From assembly GCF_958298935.1 (NCBI RefSeq), contig NC_084940.1, positions 17,045,146 to 17,109,145 of the forward strand: DNA of 64,000 nucleotides, read 5' to 3'. How positions within the stretch are numbered: the stretch's first letter is position 1; the number at the start of each line of letters is the position of its first letter. Under the pieces are notes generated by a model. It did not search any database. It was not told the DNA's origin and was given only the letters and a program-made list of their open reading frames with translations. This stretch comes from Phragmites australis (taxonomy: Eukaryota; Streptophyta; Magnoliopsida; Poales; Poaceae). Position numbers and translations under genes: made by a program. Positions 44,003-55,440 of the stretch are shown in pieces.

Positions 44003-47000
44003 TGTAACACCCTAATTTTCAGAGTTTACAATTTTTTAAAATTTTCCAAGATTATTAAATAGCTTCACCAATAGAATAGGTTTAAAACCTATTTTCTTAA
44101 TCAATCAATCAATATAGGTTATTATTTTGTATACATTGCATGCTGAGCTATGTTAGGAGCTAGGTAAATGCATTAGAGTTATTTTTTCCTTTCTTTCTCT
44201 TTGGTGTTTTGAGTGAAAAAGGTTTTGAAAAGGTTTTTGTAAAAGTCAATAGTGAATAAGTTAATGATCTTAATGGTTGGAATTCAAAATTCTTGAATTC
44301 ATTATCTATTCAATCATTGATCATATCTAATCCTTCTCTAGTTCAATTCAAATCTTGTTCAAATTTCTCTACAAAAGTTTTTTTTCTAAACCTTATATAT
44401 ACCTAAAGTGTCATTAGGCTTAATCTCGCTCAAGTCCAAACTCTTAGCCAAGTCTTTTAGAAGGCTCAACAAAAGGATCCATGAAATCTGTAAATATTTG
44501 CGGAGTCCTGGACAGCCTCCTCTTCCCATGCAGTTTCAGAGTTCAAGACAGCATCAAATATAAATCTTGATAATACCAAAGTTTTAGGTCTCGTCGAGAG
44601 CTTCGATTTAAACCTATGAAAGTCCCCTTTGGATAATGGAGCTAGGAGTTATGGCCCCCGAAATCAGTACTGCACAGATAAGTCTGAGTTTAAATAGTTT
44701 ATCTTGTGATGCATTTTTGAAAAATCAATATGACGTTTTTAGAAGTTCCAATGAATACTAAAGTTGTAGATCTTTTTGAGTACTATAAGATAGATTCTAA
44801 AAACATCCAATTTGGAGTCCGAACGATGGAGATATCATCATCGGAATAGAGGGTTACAAAAAAGGAAACCGTAACTGACTCGAACTCGAACCAGAGTCGT
44901 GTCCGGCTAGGACTCCATCTCAACCAGCGGACCCTAGCCCTATAAATAAGAGTTTCATGCCCTCTCATGCCCCTATTCCATGACTCCAATCCCTAGACAC
45001 TGCTGCTGCCCTGCTTGTGCACCGTCGTTCGACAGTGCTGCGTCCCTGCCGCCCGTGATGCGCTACGTCGTCATCTCCATGAATCATCCTTCTTCGACCA
45101 TCAAAGCAAGGTGAGGACCCTTCCTTCTCCTCCCTTACTCCTCTTTTATCATTATACTAAGTCTCTAGCCAAGCCCTAGCCCAGGCCAAAGCCCGATCTA
45201 CGCCACCACGGTCGTCGCCGTCGTGGACAACCACGCTATTGCCAATTGGCATCAACATTCCCGACCGACCATAGGTGGAATCACCATACCCTTTGTCCAG
45301 ATCGTTCCCCAGGATGTGTCCCATGCCCTCACTAACTAGATCGGCTATTAGAGCACCGATGCCCCCCAAAACGCAATCGTCGTGCTCGTTGCCCCATTCT
45401 GGACGTGTTCTGCGCGTGTAGTGAGTTTGCTGTTGGGTTCTCCATCAATCCAGAAGCCGTATGGATGTGCCATTAGCGTCACGGCGTGTCCCATAGAGTC
45501 TTCTATGTTAACCTAGGAGTACTTCACCATTTGATGAGCGACATGACTAGAACGTGGTTGCTTACTGTAGCATGTTGCAGCCATCATCCGTCTCATCTAT
45601 GCTAATCATTCTTCCTCCCAGGGGATGATCTGCCCAAACCCGTGCTATATCATTATGTTTCAGGAAAATATGAACGTCTTTGTTTAGATGGTTCCTCAAA
45701 ATTCATAGTCAATCTCCGGAAACATGAGCATCCTTGTTGCTGCATCTATTCGCTGTCACCACCAAACCTAGCAGTAGTCATCGCTTTTTGCTGCTACCTC
45801 GGACGACCTCTTCCAAAAATGACTATTCCTTTGAGTTAGCCTTTCTACATTATACACCATGCTTCCCTCATTTCACTGAAATGCCACCGAAACCCAATGT
45901 CAATGTCAGTGGCCACGCCTCCGATCACTGTCTTCGACAAAATTGGAGCCATCGCCGTTATACAGACTTACCGGTAGTATCCTTAACCTAGAAACGTAAC
46001 CCCGGCCATTTGATCAGGGGTGGTCGAGACTAGACCTCAGCACACCTCTTCTTTAATCCAAGTCGATGCTTGCATAACATGCCAAGTCAGCACTACATCA
46101 TCCTCCTTAGTTTAGTTAGCCCTATACTTCTTGAACCATGCACAATGACATTGTCAAGTCTGACACAATGATTGCACAATAAAATCTTTTCCTATAGGAA
46201 GATAACTCCAGTAAACTAATTTTTCTTTTTAGCCTAATACATCTTTCGAAAGCCCGTTCTCTTTCACATTAACTCCGATTTAGACAATTCTTTCACCTAA
46301 ATATTTCTAAATCATACCTATCCAATCATAGTATTTTAAAGTGTTTTGATGATATTTGGTATGTTGTTCTTAGTGTTGTTTGTCGGTAGTTATTGTGATT
46401 AGTCGATAACATTCCAGAATAGTTCGAGGGACTTCAAGACTAATGTTTCATCAACACTGTGCAGCGTTGGGTAAAAGGCAAGTGTACTTCTTGATCATCT
46501 TGAACCTATATTTTTAAATATTTTATTTTACAAATTGCATGCAATGTCAATTTGATGGGTAGTCACCTATGTTAGGGTTTTACCTAGATATTCCCTTATC
46601 ATTTTTTGAAGCCTAAGTGGTTTACGGTTAGATGTCTTTCATGGGTAGTAATGCTTAGCAATAGTGGTTAGAATGTTAGAAAGTGTCTTATACTTGACTA
46701 ATGAATATATACAACAATGATGATTAATTAGTTAATGGAATATAAATATGGAACCTTAGGCCTTGAGCATAGTGGTGTTGTGATAGTGATCATAGTTATA
46801 TTGTTGGTTTAGTATTTGCTCAAGTAACCTAAGTAAGGACGGATTCGTGAAGCGACAACCCTAGAAGTACCGTACCAACCATGAAACCAATATGGGTAAG
46901 ACGTGACATACTAGTTAGAGTTCTATCCAGTGTGTGTCGAGTCAGCACAAAAGAGGACTTCTAGGTTGGACATGCTGCGGCCTTTTTTTAATCCCTGGTA

Positions 47001-47806
47001 GTGAAACCTAGTGGGCAGATGCATACTAGATTAGGCTCTGATTAGTGGTAAATATCATACAATAATTTCTTGGCAGCACATCACTTGCATGTATTAAGTG
47101 TCTTACAAACACGGCAAGATGGAATGCATTGACTCGTGGGAAAAATTGGACAACCTCTGCAGAGTGTAAAATCTGATGTATCATCCGTGCTCAAGGTCAT
47201 AAGAGACTTGGATCCTCACATGATTAGTTGGTTTAAGTTATGGTTATGGTTATGGATACGATCTGGTGATATGAGATGATTATGGTTTGTAAGGTGGGTA
47301 GCCTTGAGTGATAGTTATTGGTTCTTTTGGGTTACACTCACTTAACAACTGCTTAATGCTTTTCAATAACATTACTGTTTACTTTACTCGTATTTATGCA
47401 AATATACCATATGTTAGCTTGTCCTTGATATAAGCCTGCATATCATTATTCTCTTATACACTTGTTGAGCACGTCATATGCTCACACTTGCTATTTTCCC
47501 TATACCATACGACATGTTTGGTGCTGCTCAGTGAGTGAAGATGTTGAAGATTATCAAGATGATGTTGTGACGTTTTAGACGCGTATCTCCCGGTCGGTTG
47601 CCTGCGATGTTGTTGGGCACCAATGCTTCTTTTCCGCTGCAGATATCTACATAGCAGATAATATATGTCAATTGTTGTAAAAGTTAAATGTTTATTCTAT
47701 AAAAGTATTATTTTTGTTACTTCACCTGTGACATCCTTATATGTGTTAAACATCTTGGGCACACATAAGCCACATATCGTTTTGTCCGTTAAAACTGGGT
47801 GTGACA
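44003..47806 (+). repeat. 3' LTR of nested gypsy element (3804 bp)
   Basis: Ends TGTAACACCC and GGGTGTGACA. A TATAAATA box near 44941 is followed by a leader-like GC-rich zone (44985-45120). The final 1.9 kb is the part shared with the truncated 5' LTR. Open frames within it are not genes. Confidence 0.85.
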
Positions 47807-47847
47807 TTCAGGTTTAGGGAATAGCATTTCCACCAGCGCACGCTGAT

Positions 47848-48756
47848 CTGCAGATACACAACAATCATTAAAGAATCTAAGTTAGAGGCTGATATCACAC
47901 AACAGATCATCTGCTACTAGAAATCTAATTGCTAGCTGTAAACATGTACCGAGAGCAAAGCAAAACATCTACCCAGTGCAGATCAGAGCATCAACTAGCT
48001 ATTTAGCTACTGAAATGAGAGCAAAGCATCAACTAGCTATTCAACTACTGAAATTTCTACAAAAATCTAAGCTGAATCATCAGCTATTGAAATAAGAGCA
48101 GAGCATCATCTATTTAGCTACTGAGAGCAAAGTAGCAAGATTCAAGAAGATGAAGGAGGAGGAGGTGTACTAACCATTGGAGGAGGATGAGAAGTAGCTC
48201 ATCTTCAGCTTTGTTGCATCAGAGGACTAGCAACAGTTTTAGCTCTGTGGCAGACTTGCAGTGCAGCTGCTTGAGTTCAGTACTGCACGGATTGCAGAGG
48301 CAGCTTGGGACCGACGGGACTGCAGGGGCACTTGGATAGATAGGGAGAGGCACAAGAGAGGAGGAGAAATGGTGACGGTGGGCTAGCCACTAGTCGAAGG
48401 CAAGTGCGACGGCGAGCTAGCCTGGGTGGGAGAAATTTCGTTCTCTCGCTCAGGCTATGGCCTAGGCGGCGACTCTATGCAGAGAGATTGAGAGAGAGGA
48501 GGCAGAGCATAGCATACCTCTTTATATATATAGGCTCAGATCATCTAAACCCAAATAGTCCAAAAGCACATCAAGTCTAACTTGCTCTTTTCTCTTGCCA
48601 GACAAGTCGTCCTCAAGTAAGCTGGATGCTTAGTTGATGACTAAGCAGATGACTAGGTTCTTGATCGTGCTTCAGAGGACCAAGTCGAGGTTCAAATACC
48701 GATTAAGCCGACTAATCATAACTAATCATGACTAAATGGATGCTTTAAAAACGTTG
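47848..48756 (-). other. hAT intron, leader and subterminal region
   Basis: Holds the intron and exon 1 of the BED-finger gene. Upstream is a CTCTTTATATATATAGG tract (48518-48534) that on the minus strand would serve as TATA, then the subterminal repeat zone. Confidence 0.55.
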
Positions 48757-48764
48757 ATGTGGAT
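48757..48764. repeat. hAT target-site duplication ATGTGGAT, right copy
   Basis: Matches 38987-38994. Confidence 0.9.
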
Positions 48765-49562
48765 ACAACCTTAGATGAACGAGAGGGCAACCAAGATTTT
48801 GTTGATTGCTTGTCGTAGCAGATTATAACCTTAATGTGATCTAATAAAATTTCACCCTTTCCTTAAAAAAGAGTTGGTTCCTTAAATTGACCTTTTAATT
48901 AAGATCAAATATCAATTTTTGCAATTGGGTCTGATCATCGATACTTTCTAACCCCTCATTTAGTTAGCAATTGCTACGAAAGTTTTATTTTTAAGTTTTT
49001 AGGTAATTATTTTAGATTTAGTTCCTTAGAATTCATGTAAAAACCCTCTGTCAAGCAGACCTTAATTATTTTTTCACTCTTATAAAACTGTACGGGATAT
49101 TCATTCCTTTTTTTAGTTTCTCCCATTTATTTCGCCCTTCCCTTCCCTCCACTGTCACCACCACCTCCTCCCCGTGGGGAACCGCCCTTCTCGATCTCCT
49201 CCCCAACCAACCGGCGGCGGAGGCGAGCGGCGACGGAGGCGAGCGGCGACATCGAGCTCCCGAGGCAGCATCTTGTAAGCAATCCTCTCCTAACCCTAAC
49301 GCCGCATCCGATTTCTTCTAATGGGGGGGGGGGGGGGGGCTCAATCTCAGATCCATCCGACTAGTATTTGGGCATTTCTTGATTCTTGGTTTATTTCCTG
49401 ATCATTTCTTCGATCCATATCCCTTTCCCCCAATCTAATCTGTGCGCAATCTCTGTGGTAGGATTGGATTTCGCCTCTCCGGTTCTTGATTGGTCAGTCG
49501 CCCGTGGTGATGGGAGGAGGCGTGTGGCTGTCTCCTTAAGGAATTCTTAAGGGAATTCTGTG
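48765..49562 (+). promoter_or_regulatory. Promoter and 5' leader of the AGC kinase gene
   Basis: TATAAAA lies at 49081-49087, followed by a C/T-rich leader. A leader intron is plausible from GTAAGC at 49275 to GGTAG ending 49461. It contains a 17-bp poly-G run at 49323-49339. The AT-rich DNA left of 49080 is unassigned. The promoter begins only about 300 bp from the hAT element. Confidence 0.5.
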
Positions 49563-52500
49563 ATGGCTTCGGAGGCCGCTCCTGAAATAATTGCCGAAAA
49601 GAAATGCGATAAAACCGTGGTGGAATCCGCCGCGCCATTGACTCCTCAGAGGCAGTCCAAGGGACCGACTGTGAAAGCAGGCCCTGCTTCGCCGAGTGAA
49701 ACTGCAGCAGACGACGTAGCTGCATCAAGTGGGGTGAAAGAACTCAGTAAGAATAGCTGCAATTCTGCTGATGGTTCTGTGAAGCTGGATGACATTGAGT
49801 ATGCTGAGAAGAATTCACTGTGTGGGAGTGTCAAGGATAGCTCGGTATCTGCTAAATGCAGTGACAGAGCAAGCAACCTGTCGAAAGCCAGTGGGAGTGC
49901 AAAGGTCAGCGGCCAGGCTGCTGATTTGATCGAGAGCGACAAGAGTAGCCTTTATCGGGCCAGTGGTGGCAGTGATGTGAGCGATGAGAGCACCTGTAGC
50001 AGCATATGCAGCAGTGTCAGCAAACCTCACAAGTCGAATGATTCAAGGTGGGAATCGATTCAGGCAGTCCGAACTAAAGAAGGATCGATAGGGCTTGGTC
50101 ATTTCAGGCTGCTCAAGAGGCTTGGCTGTGGTGACATTGGCAGCGTGTATTTATCAGAACTTAGTGGCACAAAATGCTACTTTGCCATGAAGATTATGGA
50201 CAAGGCATCTCTCGCGAGCCGCAAAAAACTGCTGAGAGCACAGACTGAAAGGGAGATATTGCAGTGTCTGGACCACCCCTTTCTTCCAACATTGTACACT
50301 CACTTTGAGACGGATAAATTCTCATGCTTGGTGATGGAGTTCTGCCCTGGAGGTGACCTGCATACCCTAAGGCAAAAGCAGCCTGGCAAATATTTCCCTG
50401 AACAAGCTGCCAAGTAAGTGCCTTGTTTTCAATCTTTTGTTGATTGAGAGCTATTCATGAAAAGTCTTTCATTCATGAGCTACTGTTCCTTTTTGATAAA
50501 GCATTCAGTTGGTATATACTCCATCCGATTGCAAATGTAGGTCGTTTTAGACTTGTGCACAAGGATTAAGAAAGTAGATCAAATGACCTTGTTGCCCTTT
50601 ATTTATTCTGTATTGGAAAAGATAACTCATTAATTTGTGAGAGTGGTAGCATTCATTGAACAAGGGCAAGAAGGGAACAAAAGAGAAAAAAGTGCATAGA
50701 AGTTTGAGAATGACTTACATTTAGAGAATAGTTGAGGAGGCTAAAACGACCTATATTTGCAATCAAAGGGAGTAATAAATATTGTGATTTGGATAAGTTG
50801 TTAGTTCATTCACTTTTAATATCTAGTCCCAAAATTTAGAGGATAACCTTAATTTATGTCCTTACTGTATTCTTTATTGTGGACAACATCGTTTTCAGCA
50901 TCATCGCCTCACTCATGTTTATTCATTGGTCGCTGGTCCTGTGCTTATATTGTTCTGTCCACTATTTCAACCGCATGAAAGTTAGTTATAAAATATGTTT
51001 CCTTTCATGTGCCTGTATTTGCAATTTAGCTAGCATTATTTGTTCTGGACTTATACTGTTACGCTGTTAAAATATCAAATACTGGGTTTTTGGTTATGTG
51101 AACTGTACAGTTGTCCTGGAGTTTATTATTTCTACTAGCGACATGCGTTCTTTTGTGCGGATCATCTTCATTGTTAACAGTTACTGATTTTTTGAGAAGT
51201 GCTTTGGATTGCATCTCTAGTTGATGTTACCAATGAACTGTTGAAATTGAATTGTTGCTATTGCTTATTTGCTTGTTGAAAAATTGAGCACTGCTGTATG
51301 TTAAAATCTGAAGGTACAGTGGAGCACAAAAATACTGAAATCTGTATATATTTGTCATTGTCAGTAGACATGCGCATTTGATGTGGAAGTGACTCTGTTG
51401 TTAAATGAGGTTGTTGGGACTTGGGATGGCCTATCATGCAAGAGTTTCTTGTTACCATTGTTTGCTTAGAGGTCTTTGGACTTTCAGATTGTTCCATGTC
51501 AGATACAAAGTTTATTAGGATGTAATCATTTGTTTTATTTTATCTCTTTTTTGGTGTTCAAATTATTTGAAATTTTACAAGTTTAAACATTGTGCTGCTT
51601 CTGTATATGGTTTGTTTTCTATTGCATATAGAGCTTGTAGCTGCTCTGTTCTCTTTCTCTCTCTGAAATGATTATTGTTTACTGCCGAGTTAACAACCTA
51701 CATGAGCAACATGGTGAAAAGAAGAAAACATCAACCACCTGATCTCCAAGGAAAAAAGCACATCCATGTGCAATATCTAGTTATGTAGTCCCTGAAAGGT
51801 GTAAGCATGGAATATTTATTCTGATAGTAGATGTGATATAATAAACGATCGTATCTTTATTTGTGCAATGTATTTTCAGCGAAATGTTCAATTGAATATC
51901 TTAGTAAACTTTAGAACGCGCACAATCGAATTTTTGGATTGGTTTTATGAAAATGGCATGAGTAGAGTAAAATATTCCATAAAATTATATTTTTTATTAG
52001 GTTTACAAATATATAATAATAATAGAAAGTGGTGTCAGACTATGTTTTGGATCGTGTAATCTAAAATGATACCTATTTTTGGCTGGAGGGAACATCATCT
52101 TGGCTCTGGAGTTTGAATCATGTCTTATGTTTAAAGAGTCCATTTCCGCAAGATCTCTTTGGAGCATGAACATGGCCACCATGTCTGTCATGGTGAAGGT
52201 ATATCGATAGACAGACTAAAAACATGTGAAATTGCATTGGCAGACATATACATAACAACTTCAGTATGTGAGTAACAACATATGGAATTGCTCATTACTT
52301 GCTACTGTTTGGGGAATAAGTGTCTATTAATTTACCCTCTGCATGTCATCCGTTTTTGGCATGGATATGTATGTATCTAGTGCCTAATTTAGTTCTCTCA
52401 ATTTTTATATGAGATAATTCCCTGTGTGCCACTGAATGTTAATGAAATTCTCGATTCACCACTAAAAAATTCATAGTCCATTCCATGCCATCACTTAATT

Positions 52501-53967
52501 TTTTTCTTTCCCTATGTGCCATCACCATCATAACGGAGGTAACAGCAGTGGCACATAGGGGATGAAAAAACTAAATTGGTGGCATGGAAGGGACTGATTT
52601 TTTTGGTAGCAAATCGAGAATTTCATTAACACTTAGTGGCACACAGGGAATTTCTCTATTTATATTTTACTACTTTTGCCTACTCGTGCTACGTTTTGTT
52701 TTTGTACCGATTGTGCTTGAGATGAACCGTGTGTGGGACCTTTGTTCGAATAACCTTTTAAACTACATCTCTTTAACTTATGTGGTTCTGGTTAGCATCG
52801 AGGTATTCATGATTAGTGTGCAGGCTCAATTGTTTTCCCGCCATTATCTTCTATCAGATGGATGTGTGTTGAGAAACTTCTTTTGTTCTTTATTAAATGC
52901 TGCTGCTTTTGACAGTTTGTAGACCTTGCTTTCCTGATACAGTTGGAGTTCTTGATGTGTCCATCACTTTTGGATAATATATGTAATATTATTCTGATGC
53001 TTTCTTGGCATTTAGCATGATAGGCTGCCTGACTGTCTTGTCATGGACAGCTGCAGCAAACCCTTGTCAAGTTTAAGAATTTATGTTGACATCAAGTTGT
53101 ATCATTGTATGCAGGTTTTATGTAGCAGAGGTGCTTCTTGCTCTGGAATACTTACACATGCTTGGTATCATATATCGTGATTTAAAGCCAGAGAATGTTC
53201 TTGTGAGAGAAGATGGCCATATCATGCTGTCAGATTTTGATTTATCCCTCCGATGTGCTGTGAGCCCTACTCTTCTCAGATCTTCTAACCCCAGTGCGGA
53301 TAACGAAAAGGGCAATCCAGCTTACTGTGTGCAGCCTGTGTGCATTGAGCCAGCCTGCATCCAGCCATCTTGTGTGATGACAACCACATGCTTCTCTCCA
53401 CGCTTTTTCTCCTCCAAGTCCAAGAAGGAGAAGAAGGCAAAAGCTGACCTGGCAAATCAGGTCAGACCACTTCCTGAGCTCGTTGCAGAGCCCACAGATG
53501 CAAGGTCAATGTCTTTTGTTGGCACCCATGAGTACTTGGCACCTGAGATTATAAAGGGTGAGGGGCATGGAAGTGCTGTGGACTGGTGGACATTTGGCAT
53601 ATTCTTGTATGAACTTCTTTTTGGCAAGACACCATTCAAAGGTTCTGGGAATAGGGCAACATTGTTCAATGTCGTTGGACAGCCCCTTAGGTTCCCGGAA
53701 TCACCTGTAGTGAGTTTCGCTGCTAGGGATCTGATTAGGGGCTTGCTCATCAAGGAACCGCAGCATCGATTAGCCTATAAGCGTGGAGCCACAGAAATAA
53801 AACAGCACCCATTATTCGAAGGTGTTAACTGGGCATTGATAAGGTGCGCTACGCCACCAGATATCCCCAAGCCAGTCGAGATCCCTCGTGCAGTAGCCTC
53901 ATCAAGCCAGAAGGCTATGCCAGCAGCTGAGAAAGGTTCAGACTATCTTGAATTGGAGTTCTTTTAG
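49563..53967 (+). CDS. AGC VIII serine/threonine protein kinase (D6PK/KIPK-like), two exons
   Basis: Exons 49563-50413 and 53115-53967 join at a lysine codon to give 567 residues; the intron is GT-AG. Residues 1-175 are Ser/Lys-rich and probably disordered. The kinase domain starts at about F181: [10 protein letters not shown] loop 187-196, AMK lysine 210, YRDLKPEN with catalytic D306, DFD at 324-326, GTHEYLAPE at 420-428. DFD instead of DFG, plus an ~88-residue insertion before the activation loop with a basic [10 protein letters not shown] stretch, define the plant AGC VIII group. Members phosphorylate PIN auxin efflux carriers and localise to the plasma membrane through that insertion; this role is inferred. 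The C-terminal LELEFF resembles the hydrophobic PDK1-docking motif. Start is the first ATG fitting the frame, MASEAAP. Looks intact. Confidence 0.95.
50519..50772. mobile_element. Stowaway (Tc1/mariner-type) MITE
   Basis: 254 bp flanked by TA (50517-50518, 50773-50774). The ends CTCCATCCGATTGCAAATGT and the reverse complement of the right end, CTCCCTTTGATTGCAAATAT, continue into matching GTCGTTTTAG. The CTCC start and TA duplication define Stowaway. A diverged relative is at 54650-54900. Confidence 0.9.
52411..52656. mobile_element. Mutator-like foldback MITE
   Basis: The two halves are long inverted repeats of about 100 bp: GAGATAATTCCCTGTGTGCC at the left against GAGAAATTCCCTGTGTGCC on the complement of the right. 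It is flanked by nine-base words TTTTTATAT (52402-52410) and TATTTATAT (52657-52665), eight of nine identical. Long terminal inverted repeats starting GAGA and a 9-bp duplication indicate a Mutator-like origin. Confidence 0.8.
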
Positions 53968-54649
53968 TGGAGTCATCTATGTATCCCATGTGCAAGCTGT
54001 AAGGTTCTTTCTTTTTCCCTTAGACTTTTTTTTTTCTGGATTCTAATAACTTTATATGTAGATTCATATGCTCCTGTTGTCGTTTTTCTTTAAGTTCCTC
54101 AGTTCATTTCATTAGATGGGAGCCTCAGTCTGGTGGAGTTTGTAATCCTTCATTGGTTACCTTGCACTAGGTTTCCCCAATAACATGGAAACATTTTTGT
54201 TCAATCTGCAACCGCGATTTTACAATCCGTTTGCTGTATTTCGAAGTTCATTGCACCTTGATAATGTGGTTAATTTCAGCTTTCGTAATTGCATGCCCTT
54301 TGAAATGATAGTTTGATTTTTGTTTCTTACACTGTTGGTCTTGGGACCATTGTTCGAACATGTATTCAGCATACTGTGGCAGGTAAGGTACTCACTATGA
54401 AGTTTGAGCTTGAGGGATCTCCAAAATTGCTATACTGCATTTGTGACATGTTAAATGACTGATTGATTTAATCTTGATCCAATTTGCATTATCGCCTGAT
54501 GAACTGCCAATTTTATTTTCCAATTCACTGAAAATCTTGTTTCAGGGTTAGAACCTGGACATTGCTCAAGTTTTTTTTTTGGCTAATTTGTGATGTTGAA
54601 AACGTGTCACTTCTTGACGACAGTCGTATAGAGATTAAGACCTTTTTTT

Positions 54650-54900
54650 TATAATACTCTTTTTGATCATAAATGTATATTTTTTATTTTTATTTTTATT
54701 TTTATGAAGGCTCACACCCTCATAGCAACGGAGGGCTAAGAGAGCGCCTCGGGGGCAGCCGCAATACATATTCACAAATGTATGTTGTATTAAACTTATG
54801 CGTAATGATTAAGAAAATGTCAACTGATCATGTTGCCCTTCATTTATACTACATTGGGGAAGAGAGATCATTTATACATGAGTGGTAGCATTTGTGATCT
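54650..54900. mobile_element. Diverged Stowaway-like MITE fragment
   Basis: ACTTATGCGTAATGATTAAGAAAATG...TTGCCCTTCATTTATACTACATTGGG...GAGTGGTAGCATTTG follows the same order as the interior of the MITE at 50555-50660. The left part is interrupted by a T/A-rich tract and a GC-rich insert near 54710-54765. Confidence 0.6.
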
Positions 54901-55440
54901 CTCTTGAATACATGTATATTCTCCCAAACGATACAATTTAAATATCTAAACCTTGCAAAGGGGATAGTTCTGGAAGACTATCCACGCCTCATCTTAGAGA
55001 TCATGTCTGCTACATTCTCCTAAATCACTAAAACCAAACATACCTAACTTCAATCACACCAGCCTGAGAAACCAACCATAAAAACGAAATTCTCATAATA
55101 TGGTTTGTTTTAGAAGAACACATTATATGTATATCAAGTAGTTGGCGTGTTTGGTTCATGGTGCTGCTTATTCAAACCAAATTTGGCCTACTCAGGAAGT
55201 TTGACCATTATCTGGTTTGGAGCCAAGATTTGACCATGCCTCAAGAAATATTGGCTGGCCATAATTTCTTTGTATGGCTATCTCAAGCAAAACTCCGGGG
55301 ACGTTGCTCGGGCAAAATTCTATGTTGATGACAATCCAAACATTTGTTTTATGAATCTGAGTGCAGCACGGTTGTGCATGCCAGAGTATGTCCGCCCACA
55401 CACCTAGATTAGGAAATACAAAAAAACACATTTTTTTTGT
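54901..55440. other. Intergenic spacer
   Basis: No gene. The GTTTGGTTCATGGTGCTG word at 55149 resembles a MITE end, but no partner or target duplication was found. The kinase transcript probably ends before 54500. Confidence 0.35.

Larger units (their letters stand above)
39781..47806 (+). mobile_element. Internally deleted Ty3/gypsy element inside hAT
   Basis: Plus-strand element with truncated 5' LTR, tRNA-Met-type primer-binding site, gag remnant starting MVNT, zinc knuckle, integrase finger remnant, polypurine tract and 3.8-kb 3' LTR. LTR ends TGTAACACCC/GGGTGTGACA form short inverted repeats. Protease, RT and RNase H are gone: the internal region is only 2.3 kb. Large LTRs and MVNT-type gag suggest the Tekay/Del group of chromoviruses, an inference without RT sequence. 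Confidence 0.82.
39463..48202 (-). pseudogene. hAT BED zinc-finger protein, two exons, split by LTR element
   Basis: Exon 1 (48202-48175) reads MSYFSSSSN. Intron 48174-47848 has GT-AG borders. Exon 2 starts at 47847 (DQRALVEMLFPKPE), is interrupted at 47807 by the gypsy element, and resumes at 39780 in the same frame (SLVAKAIAELL). It then gives the BED finger: DPGWKYGFWLELGKKESVQ, CIFCKK, KRSKQHLARGYADV, with the C-x2-C and H residues of a hAT DNA-binding finger, before a stop at 39463. The frame reads straight across the insertion point, so the LTR element landed in the exon without loss of coding bases. About 128 codons in total against the several hundred of a full hAT transposase: only the DNA-binding part remains. 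Confidence 0.78.
38995..48756 (-). mobile_element. Non-autonomous hAT element with nested gypsy element
   Basis: Ends CAATGTTTTCAAATCGG (left) and, on the reverse complement of the right end, CAACGTTTTTAAAGC, flanked by perfect 8-bp duplications. Subterminal zones are full of GATTAGT/ACTAATC words (39010-39110 and 48690-48740), typical of transposase binding sites. Excluding the 8.0-kb gypsy insertion the hAT is about 1.7 kb. It encodes only an N-terminal BED zinc finger; the catalytic core and hATC dimerisation domain are absent. Confidence 0.88.
50414..53114 (+). other. 2.7-kb kinase intron hosting two MITEs
   Basis: The intron splits the kinase domain between alpha-D/E, just before [14 protein letters not shown], the single conserved intron position of AGC VIII kinases. 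It contains a Stowaway element (50519-50772) and a Mutator-type foldback element (52411-52656). Other open frames in it are unsupported. Confidence 0.85.
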
